A stretch of 64,000 bases of DNA from Lichenostomus cassidix (GCA_008360975.2 CM039184.1:49256797-49320796), one strand, 5' to 3'. Shown: positions 48,701-59,960, counted from the first letter of the stretch. Notes: generated by a model from the letters alone, not told the origin. Numbers and translations are program-made.

Positions 48701-51700
48701 ATGTAGGGAGGTTTCTAATTTCAGTAAGTAAGGTCAACATTTGTGAGGCTCTTGTAAGTAAATCTTTGCTTCTGAAATGAGACTTGGACAGTAAAATTAT
48801 TTGGTGAAAAAAAAAACCAACCAACTAATTTTCACTAAAGGCTTCATAAAGTGACCATAAACAAGTTACAATACCACACAAAGCTACTAAGTCATTTTAG
48901 CTCACAAGTCATCTGCTTCCTAAAGTTTTCAACATCTTTATAACTACAAGAGAATTCTCAGCTTGAAGTGGTTGTTCAGTTTTTCTCTCAAGAACTTGCT
49001 AAGAAGAAGGTAAGCATTCCTTTGCATACCTCTGATGTACTCAGTTTATTTCATACCTGACTAATGGTCTTTTCCATCTGTACCAAACCCAAGTTGGGGA
49101 GAGTGCTTTTAATAAAATCAACAATAGTTTCTAGATTCTCATGCTGCAGAATCAAGGGCTTGTGGCTTCCCAAGAGGCTTAAAGCCACTTTAAATATAGC
49201 CTCTGATCCTTGAAGGAAGAGCATATCTGTGAAAACAAGGGAAGAACAGATTATATCAAGCAAGCACATCTTTTGACAAGAATATTAAAACAATAAATTG
49301 TCCAAGGACAACAACTTCTCATAGGAGTGACCTGGGGGTTAGATACATTGGGCCAGGCATGTGCTTTTGGCTATGGCTTTAGAAGTTTTATAAGATCAAG
49401 ATTATTACTGTAAATAGCATACTCGACTAACACAATCCCTTATTAATTTGTTTAGTGAATTTTCACAAAAAAAAAAAAAGCAATTCAAGTTTAAGATAAG
49501 TCTACAATAAACCAGGTAGTCACGTTTATCAGCGTTGCTGCTTTTTGTGCATGTAATCGTTTAATTGCTTAGTGGGCTGTTTTCATGTTCATAGGAATAT
49601 GAATTTGAATAGAAATCTAATCCCATTGCCCTTTAAAAACCCTAATACAACAGACAAAACCTACATCTGAAGACACAACTGAAGATCTGAAATTCTGCTC
49701 TTCTCTCATCTGGTGGAGAAAGCCACAAAACCACAATATAACATGGAGCACATGAGGCTAAAAGCACGCTTTCCAGTAGCCTCAAGTTTCAAGTGCATGT
49801 GCTTATTTTTAGTATGTGTCTCAACCACTTCTCTTAATATGCTAATAACTACATTAATAAGTACCCTGAAATCTTAGTAATACAGCTTAAGTGTAAATAT
49901 TGCAGGTGGCCCTGCAATGACAGCACCTGGCATACCAAGCACACTGAAACCACAGTATATAGTGACCTTCCAATGCAATGTCCTTCCCTTCCCTTCCCTT
50001 CCCTTCCCTTCCCTTCCCTTCCCTTCCCTTCCCTTCCCTTCCCTTCCCTTCCCTTCCCTTCCCTTCCCTTCCCTTCCCTTCCTTTTCCCACTTAAGTATG
50101 TAGAGAGTAAAGACGTATAAGTCTCCAATAAAGGCATCAGACAAGAAACTCCATCTGTATAAACAGCATTGCCCTGCATTTGCCTTTCCTGCTACTGTAA
50201 CTCAGAATCTGCTCCTGGTTTCACTGAGTGACTCGCCTTGCTACAGACAGAAGCATCTAACCTATGAAACAATACTGACGGAGGTGAAAAAGGAACAAAA
50301 GATACTGTGGGGTTTTATCACATTTCTTAAACATAAATTTATTTTGAAAGAGCTTCTCTCTTGTTCTTTTCCTGATTGGTATTTGAACCTCTGAATGCAG
50401 CCACAACCAATCACATACAAAGTGGCACAGTGACACAAGAAAAAAATTGATACTTAAAAAAAAAGAGTAAAGAAGAGAGAAAAAAAGCCATCATGCTGCA
50501 AGGGAAACAACTACTGGCAAAACTACAGGTATCTGTGATGTAGTGACAAACCTATGAAAACATTGTCTAACTGCCTTTCTTAGTAAAACCAAACTCTTTC
50601 CAAATTTGTATCATAATGGAATTCCCCTCTTGCACTCTTTAGTTTGCAATGTTGAAGCCATAATTCATTTCACTCACTCCAAGAAAGAAAAGCACAAGTG
50701 AAAACTAACCATAAATCTTGCACTGTGTCACTGTTTGTCCCAAAAGGGGTGTAACATTTTTCAGCCCTGTGTTGAAGTTAATGTGAACTCCAATGGCAGA
50801 AATCATTAAAAAGTGGTAAGAGAGCAGGCATCTGCCTCCATTCTCTATTGCAACTCAAAACTATGGGAAAATGATTCCTAGGGAAAGCTCTGTATTAGGA
50901 CAGGAAATACTGAAGAACAGCTAGGAAACACAAAATGAAAAAAGTAGAACAGAAAATTATGTGTTTTTATGATTCAGCACCTGCCCCATAATGACATGCA
51001 GATTAACTCAAGGTGACCTAAAAGTTGTTAATGAATGTCTGTATGACTGAGCTGGTAATATACAGCAGAAATCCTTCTCTCATTTAAAACAGAAACTACT
51101 TCACAAAGACCTGTTTGTTACCCACTCCCCAGGCTTCACATTAAGTGGGCTCCCAGCCAACAACAATACAGTGAAGGTACCTAAATTAATGTCAGCATGA
51201 CTGGCAGCCTACAGGATTAAAAAAAATTAAGTTTTATCTACAATCTTAAAACAAAATAATCACTATATTATCAAATTTCCTCTATTAATAAGTAAGCAGG
51301 GATACAAAAGAATACACATTTCTTAACACTGTACTTTCATCAGTTCCTTCTCAGTAGGAGTGTTGAAAGTTTGGACAGATAAAAAAAACTTAAAAGCAGT
51401 ATTGCTGTTTGATTCATAAAACAGTCTAACCCACTTCTTTTACATATTGCCTGTAATATGCCTGCAAAAAGCACACTCTATGGAAGTCCAAAGGAATGGT
51501 GTTGTAACAATTATATAAATAGGAGTGGGCTAGCTTCAAATACCAAGGGTTCAGAGATAACGTTAGAAAATGGCAGTGCAATCTCACAGTCTTAGTAACC
51601 TATAAATCAGTTACTTCAGCATCAGCATTCTTTCCTCCCAAGGGTTCTAATAAGTGAGCAATGAAAATCTATATATGTATGCTCTGAAAAAGTGTGTGAA

Positions 51701-54700
51701 GACATAGGTCAAAAATGAACGGATCCTAACTTGCCATGCTGCTAAGGACAGCTGTTAGCAGAGTGACAGCTCTAGGCTTTTTATGTCCACAGTTGTGTTT
51801 CAGAGTCTTTCGTATGGGTGAGGATGAGATTTTACTTTCCAATGTAAGAGAAAGTCCAATGTTCTCAACCTACATAGCTCCAGTAAACACTGTTTTAAGC
51901 AAACTACTAAATACTTTGAAATATTAAAAACTGCAAGTGTTAGTCACGTTGAACTTTCTCTTTAAAAAATATCAGAGATTTTTAAAAAGCAACAGTTTCT
52001 GTCACACATGCTTTTCTCCACCTAAAATCAGATGTGTGAAGATCATGCATCTGTGCCTTTCTATTCTAATGCAAAGTCTTTGTTTTCTAAAGCCCTACAA
52101 TCCTCCAATGACAGATAAAATACTAATCTGTGTATTAAGGCAGAAATCCAAACACACTGGATACAAAAGGCACTTTTTTCAACCTCACTGCAGTCAATTG
52201 TCCCATTCAAAGATGCTTCTTACCATGTACAATACTACAAAAGATTAACTGAAAGATGAACTGATTATAAACCCAGTATATGACATTCACATACAGAACT
52301 TCATTTGATTCCTGCAGATTATTACTGTCAGCTACATATTTTTTGATGTACATTAACCTTCTTTTAACTCAGCCAGGGGAAAAAAAAAGCTGTTTTACCT
52401 GGAGTTTGTATGCTAATCATAGGACATATAGTTCTACTTAGCCACACACTATCCTTTTCACTGTGAATTTTCTAGCACTACTTTTAGTATGCCCTTAAAC
52501 AAACCAGACAGGATTCTTGTTGGTTCTTCTTGAGCTCTATATTAATATTTGTGGTAGATAGGAGCACATTGTTTTCAAGTCAGAAAAGTGTCAATAATAT
52601 ACAAATAAATAATTTCTTCATTGCATCTCTTAAATGAGACTAAGGAAAATGAAACTAGCTTCTCCTTAGAACAGAAGAACTGGGGAAAAACACCCTGCTC
52701 ATCATGGGCAATCCAGTACCACATAATGAAACTGAAGAACAAACAGCTGAAAAGGAAACAAAGGATCTTCTCAAACAGCAAATAATCTATGAAATATATA
52801 TGCAGAATACAGCATCAAGGTAAATTCTTAAGTGGCATTTAATTAAAAAAGAGAGCTTCTGTAGATTCTAAAACAGGCAACAGAAGTGACTTCAGAAACT
52901 AACCCCAGATGATTCCAAACATTTTTGTAACTAAAATGGTCAGGGTAAGAAGCATTTTATTAAACGCTAGATTAAGCGTTTTGTATTTCTGCAGAGTAAA
53001 TCCATGATTACACTGCAAGGGCCATCTCTGTGTGTCTTTTAAGACATAACCCTCAGCTAATTTTGTGCTGACACTGCTGGACACGATGATAATGGACTAC
53101 ATGGATATATTTCTCAGATGGTGCCTCTGTTATATCTCTTTTTAGCTTGAAAATAACTAATTGTTGGTATTGAAGTGTCATTGTCATAACAATGCCTGCC
53201 TTCATGGCATCAAATTTTACATCCTCTCCACAAGTGGTTACCGGGTGGGAAAAGATAACACTAGGGATGGAAAGACATTAGGGACTGTTGTTTACTTTCC
53301 TCCTCTCTCTTCCAGTTTTAATGAAATACTGCACACTTCATAGGATGACCTCTGTTGTTTTTCTTCTGTTCACAGTAAGCAAAATATTTCTCCTGGGTGT
53401 CTGAAACAGGTTGGATAAAATGCTGTTCCTAATAACAAGATGCCCAATATAAGACTTCAGAAAGAACAGAGAGAAGTTTTATGAAGAATTACCAAACACT
53501 CTGGATACAAATCCGAGGGGAAACTGGGAGGCAAACATGGTGAGAAACCAGGGAGCAGCATAGAGGCTGGGGCCAATCTCATGTTCCTCTAGGTGGTTAT
53601 AGAGATCTCGATGGTAGTCATGAAGAAGTCGAGACAACTGGTACATCTGGATCTGCATGGAATAAGAACAAGAGACTAAAGACCAACATGTTTTAACACT
53701 CACAGTAGCAAAGTCCTTGCTTCATACTTATCAGAATTGGAGAAAGATATTTGTCAATTGATGTTTGGATAAAATTGTGTGTAAACAAGAAATACTCAGA
53801 AGCCACCTAAAAGACACAGGATGGGTCACCTGCGAGTCTACAGCAGGCTCATTTGCAGGGTCATTTGAACCTCATGCAACACAACAGAAGTCTTTCTACT
53901 TATGGTTTCCACTGTTTCCCCAGAAATATTTTTATTTGAAAATGGTGCATTGAAGATGATGTATTCTTTTCCTATTGATGTATCCTTCCCTATTTTTGAG
54001 AACTCAGTTTAAATTCAAGTTCAGGTTTTGACAATGTTATCTGTATTGCACTATTACTAATTTAACATTAGGATCCTTTACTTAAAAAAACTGAAATCAT
54101 ACCTGTAAAATTGTCATGTCGGGACGATATTGTTTTCTCAGGCCCATGTCAAACATGAGAAACTTCAGCATTTTAAAAGCATCTTCTTCACTCATATGAA
54201 GCAGCAAAACTCCTGCTACAAAACTAAGGCCCTGACAATATCCTACTTCCTGGTCCAGAAGTGAATAGGCCTTCAAAATATTGTAGAGTGATAGCTGCCC
54301 AGCTCCCAGCTGTGCTGAGAAGTATGGATGTGTTGGAAATGTGCGCCCTGTGAAAATAGCTGAAGTTAGCAACTTAAACTAAAAAATAAACAACAAACCC
54401 CCCAAAACCTTGTCATGCTGTCAAATAAAACAGTCTTTCAAAAATGCAGACTCTTTTGAGAAGTGGATTTTGAGCCTACTCACAGGAAGACTGTAAGAAA
54501 GTTAACACAAAACAATTGACTCTTACACCGCACCACTGTTTTATTACTTTCATTGCAAAGTTAATTTAGAAACCATTGGGGGATGGATGTGCACAAACAC
54601 CCAGTGGAAGGGAATGAAGAAGAAGGAACCAGGCTCTTCCCAGTAGTGCTCACTGACAGAACAAGAGGCAATGGGCACAAATTGAAATACAGGAAATTCC

Positions 54701-57700
54701 ATCTATCATTAAGAAAACCCTTTTTTTTTTCAATTGTAAGGGTGGATAGACACTGGCACAAAGCTGTGCAAAGAGGTTGTGAAATCTCCATCTGTGGACA
54801 TATTCAAAGTCTGAGAAAACATAATCATAGGCAGCCTAGGCAGACCTTGCTTTGAGCAAGGGAGATTTGGACTAGACGATCTCAAGAGCTCCCTTCCAAT
54901 TTCAACCACTCTGTGATTCTGTGAACAAAGACATTAAAGTCAACCTTTACAGATTTTAAAAAATAAATTCTGAAGACGAATTTTTCATTTTTATGAAAAA
55001 ACCCCTCCACCTATCAAACATCCTCTGTGAAATACCTCAACACAGAAGGAATTTGAATACCTCTTTTGTTCTAGTATTAAGTGAAGCTTGTTTTCTGGTT
55101 GCCCACTTGTTAAATACCACCCCACCCTTTAGCTCCTGGAATGCTGCTGTTGCTGCCAGATAACATCAGAACTCCTGTTTCAAGACAAAGCCCAGGGCAG
55201 AGTCCTTCTGCCATCTGGTAGCTGCCCTAGCCTGTCGCAGGGGACATGGCATTCAGTTCTGAGTAAGTCTCCCTGACCAGGGTGTCAGAGTTGAATGTTA
55301 CAGAAGAAGGATTTCTAGCTTTCAAAGGAGAAGGAGCTTGCATTCCTTTGCTTGAAGAACAAGTTACTACAGCACAGTCTAAAGGCAGACCCACACTGCC
55401 TCACTCAGGCAGCAAAAGCTCTTTCATATAAGTAATGAAAAAGAGTCACAAGTTCAGCAAGAATAAAAACACAAAGAAGTTCTAAAAACCAGTAAATGGA
55501 GGAGACCTGCTAAACTTACAAGCTGATGTGTTTCTGAGTGCTCTCAGGTTGACTTAACTAAGAATTTTAGCCTTTATTTTGGAGCAAAGACCTCTGGACT
55601 TGCTGAAAAGAGACTCTACATGAACTGTGACACCTCTAGAGGCCCAGAATGGGGAAGTAAGTACCCACTACTTTATTTAGTAAAATGTAATAAAACAAAA
55701 TATAATTTTCTCCCGTGTTCAGCAAGTGCCCAGTGATGGATGGTTTTCTACACTGATTGCACTGTGATGCTGGGCCAGCAAAGCAGCTGCTATTCCTTAG
55801 CTCTGCATCCACATGCACACTGCTGGCCTCATTTTCAGGAAGCACTGTTTACATCTGAGGATGCATCAATTCCACTAAGTGTGAGCAATACTATTACAGC
55901 TTTGGCTCATACTGTGTTAACAAGATCTATTTAGCCTAATTTGGGAAAGTTTTTTAAGTATTACAACCACATGTTGCGAGAACATAATTTTTTCTTTCAA
56001 GTTTTTCTTTCAAGGTATAAGCGCATGCTTTCAGACGGATTCTTAAAGATTTGAGAGAAAACGCTTCTGATAGCCTGAAGGAACACAAGTCAGAACTTGC
56101 AAATTCCTCCTAGCTGCCTATCCAGATATGCTGTCTTGTACCATGCAGCACAGCTCTATTTCAATGTGAATCACTAGGAAGCCTTCAGCTTCCTAATTTC
56201 ATTTTACGGTTATGACAGGGCTCAATCCCTCCCTCAGCTAGTGGGCTGGCAAACAGCACCCTGGCAAAAACAACACCTTGCATGAAAACCACCATGAAGT
56301 TACCAATTTGCCAACACATGCAGTCATTTGTTTCTACAAGAAGACCACATGGCTAAGATGAGAAAGTATTTGTGTGCAGAACCAGGCAGAAAATCTGAAC
56401 AGCTTGCCGAGCCAGTCAGCCCCAGTCTACTTTGTGAGACAACCAATCTCAGACTGATTGTGCTCCCTACTGTCCAGGAGTCATCCCAGCACCATCCCTC
56501 TGCTGAAGGTGTTCAATTAATTAACTGAGCACAAAGCTGTTCACCTCTTACTGAACCATATCAGTGTCCCACCCTTCACTGCCAGGGCTATCAAGGTAAA
56601 AAATGAAAGCCACTGCCAGGGCTACCAGGTAAAAAAAGGTATTTGCCAGCAAATGATCTCTGGCTGCATGAAAATGTTTCTCGAACACAAAAGATAGTTG
56701 TCTAGCACTGCTCAGTCCAGGAGAATTCCTAGATTTTGAGTGAAAAGTCTGAATGGAAACAATTTACAAACATTGCCACTGCGTATTCCCAGCTGGCATT
56801 AAGGCTCCTCGGACTGTTACTTTCCCCGTGCTAAGTGGAAACCAGGGAGGTCTGCCAAGTAGGGGAAAGTGAAGGTGACATTCACCACCACCCTTTCCCA
56901 CCTCCAGTCATGCCACTTTCTGCAGAAACACGCCTTCACATTCCTGACTGTTTTCTATGCACTGCCTTGGTGTTTTGACTCACTTTACCAAGTGTTGCAA
57001 AAAAAGGAGAAAATATCATCTAAAGCTTAAGTCACCATCTAAACTTGATAAATCTCACAGTTTAGTACCCACTGAGGACAGCCTGCACACTGAGTTTTTA
57101 ATAAAATTATAAAAGGGTGCTCCCAGACAGCTCTGGGTATAGGTGATCCCTCCTCATCAGGCAAGAAAAGGGGTAGAGTAATTTGCAGCAAAAAATGCTT
57201 AAATACTGTTTGAGTAGTTATACTGAGCAGAATTATGATGGGACAATTCTGTACTACTGCTTTACAGAAAAGATGTAAGACAAAATAATGCAATGGGTAT
57301 TAATCATTCAGATCAGTCCAAGTACAGCTTTTCCCATAACTTTTTATCATTCTTTCACATGGTATTTGGTTACTTGCAGTGCATAACTTCCTTTGATGGA
57401 GTTTTTAATTGCAAATTAATTTAATCAAACGTGGTGATAATGGACTTCTTAAATTGCCTCACACAGCTCCTCAGAACCAAACTGCAAACAATTATATGCT
57501 CTGGAAGACATTATTGATTTTTTGCCTTTATTAGGGAAGAGCACAATGAATACTGAGTTCAATGTGGGGTAATCCCACACACAAGAGCTGTGATCCTCTT
57601 GAAAAAACATCAGCTCCTGGTTTCTGACACCAGATTAAAAGCAGTTCTTACCAACAACCTATTTTTAAATGGTGAAAGGCTTTTTGTGTGTTACCCTCTC

Positions 57701-59960
57701 TAATTATCTTCCAGAGATCATCCCCTTGTTTTAGTTTCAGACCACTACTGTACTTACCCAGGTCAATAAGAATTGCATGCTGTTGAGAAGTTAGTTGTTT
57801 TAGCAGTTCTTTATAAGGTGTGTCCTTTGGTTGTTGTTTACTTGGAAACTGATGTTTAAGGTGGTATTGCTCTGCTAGAAACTTCCATATCTCCCCACGG
57901 TGGTGACGTGGTACTCCTGAGCAGAGAAAGCAACTAAACCAGTAATTTGTACTCCTACTGAGGGGAAAGCAATTAAATCAGTAATTTGTACTCCTACTGA
58001 AGGTTCTGCTATAGTTGAACTAACAGGATTGAGGAACTGAAGATCCATATCTGCTAGATAGGCAGGCAGATCTCTATTTATTACATCCAGTGGACCATAG
58101 AAGTAGATGAAACTACAGTGCTTGTACTTCCTCAACCAGTGGTTCCAAGACACCAGCACCATTACAGGAGAGATTTAAGGCAGAAAGAAACCCTATGAGC
58201 TGCCTACGGTTAACACATCCAGTCTGAGAAACACTAGAAGTAGCATCAAGAAAAGTTATATGCTTATCTCCCATTTTTCCATGTAAAGTACACAATAAAG
58301 CACTGCAATAGAACTAATTCACACTTTTCACTAGCACAGCACTGACCCTGCTGTTAGGAGAATGTTTTAGGAAGGTGGGATGCACACATACCAAAAATAT
58401 AAACAGGAACAAATGAGATGTGATCTAGAGACTACAGCACAAGGCAGATAATCAGATAGCAATTATTGTATTTCTAGTTTTCCTATTGGCTTGCTCAATG
58501 ACTGGTGCACATAAAAATGTTTTAAATCTTGAATTTATTTCTCTTTTAAAAGGGATGATGCTACTTAACTATTTCACATAAGTAATGATAGCCTTCATTT
58601 TTAAACTGTATGTAAACCTCAGAGTATAATTAATTCAGCACTAGACTGGCATTCACTATTGAATCATCTACACAAGAAATCAATGCACTTTCTCTTGGGA
58701 AAGTATTCTGTCTAATCCATGATGCAATGGTACCAGATATTATACTTTAAAGTAACTTATGGCTTGAAGTTTATATGACTGACTCTTTTTTTCTGTATAA
58801 ATGTAACGTAGGGAGGACAATCACTGTAGGAGAAATCAAAACTTACTCAAGCATACAACTTACATAGAAAGACAACAAAACATATTACAATTTGCTATTG
58901 TTAGAAATCTCGACTTACCAAGTAATTTTAAATGGGCAATTTGTATTAGCTTGCTTGTATAATTGCACACAGTCAGGTGTAACACCAAAATATTACACTT
59001 CTGACAGTGGTTAAATCTTGACGCCTCCTTTACATTAAATCCTTTAAATCCATTAAATCCTTTATGCCTCCTGGAAAGCTTTGTATAGAATTATAAAAAG
59101 CTCCTTGGAGTAGCTGTCTTCACTGTTGGCTACATACAGCACTCAGACTAAAGCCTTTGGGTCCAACCATAGCAAATGTAACACTGAGTAACAGCCCAAT
59201 TTCTTAGAACATTTAAAAAACATCCTTAGGTTGTATTACTTTTGATGCACTGGAGATAGGGGTGGTTGCTCAGCCCTGCAGTTGTGAGGAAGGCTGTAAG
59301 TGGTGTTTGCAAGGACAATCCATTCTTGAACTCAGAAAAGGCAGTTCCGCAGAGATACCCATGTCTACTGTTTTTGTACAGACACAGTAGCCAGGCTGGA
59401 ACAGAGAATTTCCAGAAAAGAGTGCAGAGGGCTTCTTCAGTTATTTACACAGTCATTTATCTAGCATTATCCAGCTATTTTTTTCTTTAATTGCAACTTT
59501 TAATTTACAAAATCAGATTGCAGTGATTGTGATACACTGAGGTAGTGTACAACTCTCCTGCAAGGGCAGATGTAATTCCAAACATTATGCTATAGCTCCA
59601 GTGATACAACTGCAGCCACCACTGAAAGGGACTGGTACTTGCATTTGCATAATCATGATGGTACCAAAAGCTGCTCCTTTTTTAGTCAGCAGCCTGAGGA
59701 ACAGCACTAGAGAGAATCTGGTTATAAAGAGTGGTAAACTACTCCTGATATAACATACATGCATTTCAACAATTTAAAAAAAACCAAGCTGTGTTTACCT
59801 TGTCCAACAGCAGAGTGTATTTTTTCCACATCAAATTTAATCTTTGACCTTCCCGGTGTACTGAGCATTTTTTCCCAAATCAAAGTTACATCTTTTAAGC
59901 ATGGTGTGATTTCTTCGTAGTCAAGTTTCAGACGTCTATTCTGCAAATTGTTTTCAGATG
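45599..59960 (-). CDS. TBC1D1: TBC1D1, 3' portion (seven coding exons, Rab GTPase-activating protein)
   Basis: TBC1D1 is a Rab GTPase-activating protein. It stimulates GTP hydrolysis on vesicle Rabs (Rab2A, 8A, 10 and 14 are the known substrates) and is controlled by AKT and AMPK phosphorylation in its N-terminal half, which lies outside this window. Joining 59960-59799, 57916-57758, 54347-54103, 53652-53493, 49226-49057, 46775-46605 and 45799-45599 gives 1268 nt in one frame: 422 residues (the first codon is split with an unseen exon) and TGA. All six introns are GT-AG. Residues about 55-310 form the TBC domain, with the arginine finger I103-x-x-D106-x-x-R109 and the glutamine finger Y144-C-Q146. 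Residues about 310-410 form a helical, leucine-rich tail. The paralogue TBC1D4 is the main alternative. The C-terminal exons (for example [16 protein letters not shown] and [20 protein letters not shown]) fit TBC1D1 better, as judged from memory of the human proteins. Confidence 0.96.
45800..46604 (-). other. TBC1D1: TBC1D1 intron F-G (805 bp)
   Basis: This is a GT-AG intron (GTACAA to TTTGAAAG). A 78-codon frame on the minus strand at 46129-46365 lies inside it but matches nothing known and is treated as chance. No repeat element was recognised. Confidence 0.9.
46605..46775 (-). CDS. TBC1D1: TBC1D1 exon F: helical tail after TBC domain
   Basis: This 171-nt exon (57 whole codons, phase 0 at both ends) lies between ACAACAG and CTGCAG|GTACAA. 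It encodes [40 protein letters not shown] and [17 protein letters not shown]. Regular leucine spacing and many Glu/Lys/Gln residues indicate a helical, coiled-coil segment. The donor GTACAA is the weakest of the six. I saw no competing donor nearby that keeps the frame. Confidence 0.96.
46776..49056 (-). other. TBC1D1: TBC1D1 intron E-F (2.3 kb)
   Basis: This is a GT-AG intron (GTATGA to ACAACAG). It is AT-rich and unique-looking. A run of TAATTA-type homeodomain core motifs lies at about 48,446-48,472. No repeat element or other gene was recognised. Confidence 0.88.
49057..49226 (-). CDS. TBC1D1: TBC1D1 exon E: end of TBC domain
   Basis: This 170-nt exon starts after TTTTCACAG with AT and ends ATTAGTCAG|GTATGA. 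It encodes [40 protein letters not shown] and [16 protein letters not shown]. It supplies the last helices of the TBC fold. From memory, the human protein reads MIFLQGTEVIFK here, so the differences are conservative. Phase agrees with exon D: the split codon G|AT gives Asp. Confidence 0.97.
49227..53492 (-). other. TBC1D1: TBC1D1 intron D-E (4.3 kb)
   Basis: This is a GT-AG intron (GTAATT to TTTTCACAG). It contains the AAGGG pentanucleotide tract at 49,986-50,080 (separate entry). The rest is AT-rich sequence with no recognised repeat family or gene. The frames at 51736-52248 (+) and 52575-53084 (-) look random. Confidence 0.88.
49986..50080. repeat. (CCCTT)19 / (AAGGG)19 pentanucleotide microsatellite
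   Basis: Nineteen uninterrupted CCCTT units lie in TBC1D1 intron D-E. In transcript orientation the repeat is AAGGG. The strictly purine/pyrimidine strands can form triplex or G-quadruplex structures. Length in the living genome may vary between individuals and may be mis-assembled. Confidence 0.97.
53493..53652 (-). CDS. TBC1D1: TBC1D1 exon D: TBC domain, middle
   Basis: This 160-nt exon lies between CCATGCAG and G|GTAATT. It encodes [40 protein letters not shown] and [13 protein letters not shown], with the last base (G) completing Asp243 with the next exon. The P-x-x-Y-A-x-x-W-F-L-T-x-F segment is the highly conserved TBC motif that follows the glutamine finger in primary sequence. The intron to exon C is only 450 bp. 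Confidence 0.97.
53653..54102 (-). other. TBC1D1: TBC1D1 intron C-D (450 bp)
   Basis: This is a short GT-AG intron (GTATGA to CCATGCAG) with nothing recognisable inside. Confidence 0.9.
54103..54347 (-). CDS. TBC1D1: TBC1D1 exon C: catalytic core of TBC domain
   Basis: This 245-nt exon starts after TTTTCACAG and ends TTTTACAG|GTATGA. It encodes [40 protein letters not shown] and then [20 protein letters not shown]. The leading arginine (R109) is the arginine finger of IxxDxxR, and Y144-C-Q146 is the glutamine finger. Both residues work in trans on the Rab nucleotide pocket in TBC-family GAPs. Both are intact, so the domain is expected to be catalytically competent. Confidence 0.97.
54583..54923 (+). 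mobile_element. CR1 LINE, 3' end of ORF2 plus 3' UTR tail (decayed)
   Basis: Translation on + at 54,600-54,720 gives phrases such as [20 protein letters not shown] and [15 protein letters not shown], which match the end of the avian CR1 reverse-transcriptase ORF as I know it. The DNA continues into the usual CR1 3' region (GGACTAGACGATCTC, CCTTCCAATTTCAACC) and ends with the tail CTCTGTGATTCTGTGA. A run of ten Ts and several stops show that it is dead. It sits inside a TBC1D1 intron, antisense to the gene. Confidence 0.92.
56577..56640. repeat. Short tandem duplication in TBC1D1 intron
   Basis: The phrase CACTGCCAGGGCTA followed by CAGG/AAGG and GTAAAAAA occurs twice head to tail (56,577-56,610 and 56,611-56,640) with a few mismatches. 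Confidence 0.8.
57758..57916 (-). CDS. TBC1D1: TBC1D1 exon B: start of TBC domain
   Basis: This 159-nt exon runs from GCTCAG|GA to CTGG|GTAAGTA. Read in the frame set by exon A it gives [16 protein letters not shown], then [20 protein letters not shown] and [12 protein letters not shown]. The opening R-x-x-R-G-x-x-W is the first conserved TBC motif. The exon ends inside the catalytic IxxDxxR motif: I103 and D106 are encoded here, and the arginine is the first whole codon of the next exon. The short frames open on this strand just upstream (57875-58295) are not in the coding frame. The 3' splice site lies inside a local tandem repeat, described as a separate feature. Confidence 0.96.
57911..58001. 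repeat. 38-39 bp tandem repeat across the exon B acceptor
   Basis: A unit starting GTACTCCT(AC)TGAG and ending CAGTAATTT occurs at 57,911-57,948 (38 bp) and 57,949-57,987 (39 bp). A third, partial copy starts at 57,988. The first unit overlaps the first six bases of exon B and its 3' splice site, so in transcript orientation the pyrimidine stretch plus CAG is repeated upstream. The copies differ at several positions, so the duplication is not brand new. Confidence 0.85.
57917..59798 (-). other. TBC1D1: TBC1D1 intron A-B (1.9 kb)
   Basis: This is a GT-AG intron (GTAAAC to GCTCAG). Its 3' end is a tandem repeat that carries extra copies of the acceptor (separate entry). The rest has no recognised element. 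The phrase ATTAAATCCTTTA occurs twice near 59,035-59,062. Confidence 0.88.
59799..59960 (-). CDS. TBC1D1: TBC1D1 exon A (first in window): linker before TBC domain
   Basis: This 162-nt exon starts after CACTTTTTAG with CA, the last two bases of a codon split with the previous exon, and ends on G before GTAAAC. It encodes about 53 residues, including [20 protein letters not shown] and [20 protein letters not shown], which I recognise as the TBC1D1/TBC1D4 segment just ahead of the TBC fold. The final split codon is the glycine of the GVPRHHRG motif. The preceding exon, expected to encode the basic helical stretch ending KLQ, was not found between 59961 and 64000, so that intron is longer than 4 kb. 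Confidence 0.95.

Larger units (their letters stand above)
54348..57757 (-). other. TBC1D1: TBC1D1 intron B-C (3.4 kb)
   Basis: This is a GT-AG intron (GTAAGTA to TTTTCACAG). It contains a CR1 3' fragment on the opposite strand (54,583-54,923) and a small tandem duplication (56,577-56,640), both listed separately. The remainder shows no gene or repeat that I recognise. Confidence 0.88.

Noticed and set aside
49849..50179. Several minus-strand frames with Gly-Arg-Glu-Gly-Lys repeats
   Set aside because: They are pentanucleotide repeat artefacts in a TBC1D1 intron.
57875..58162. 95-codon minus frame with an internal repeat (VGVQITxL) overlapping TBC1D1 exon B
   Set aside because: It is out of frame with TBC1D1. 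The protein repeat simply reflects the 38-39 bp DNA repeat at the acceptor.
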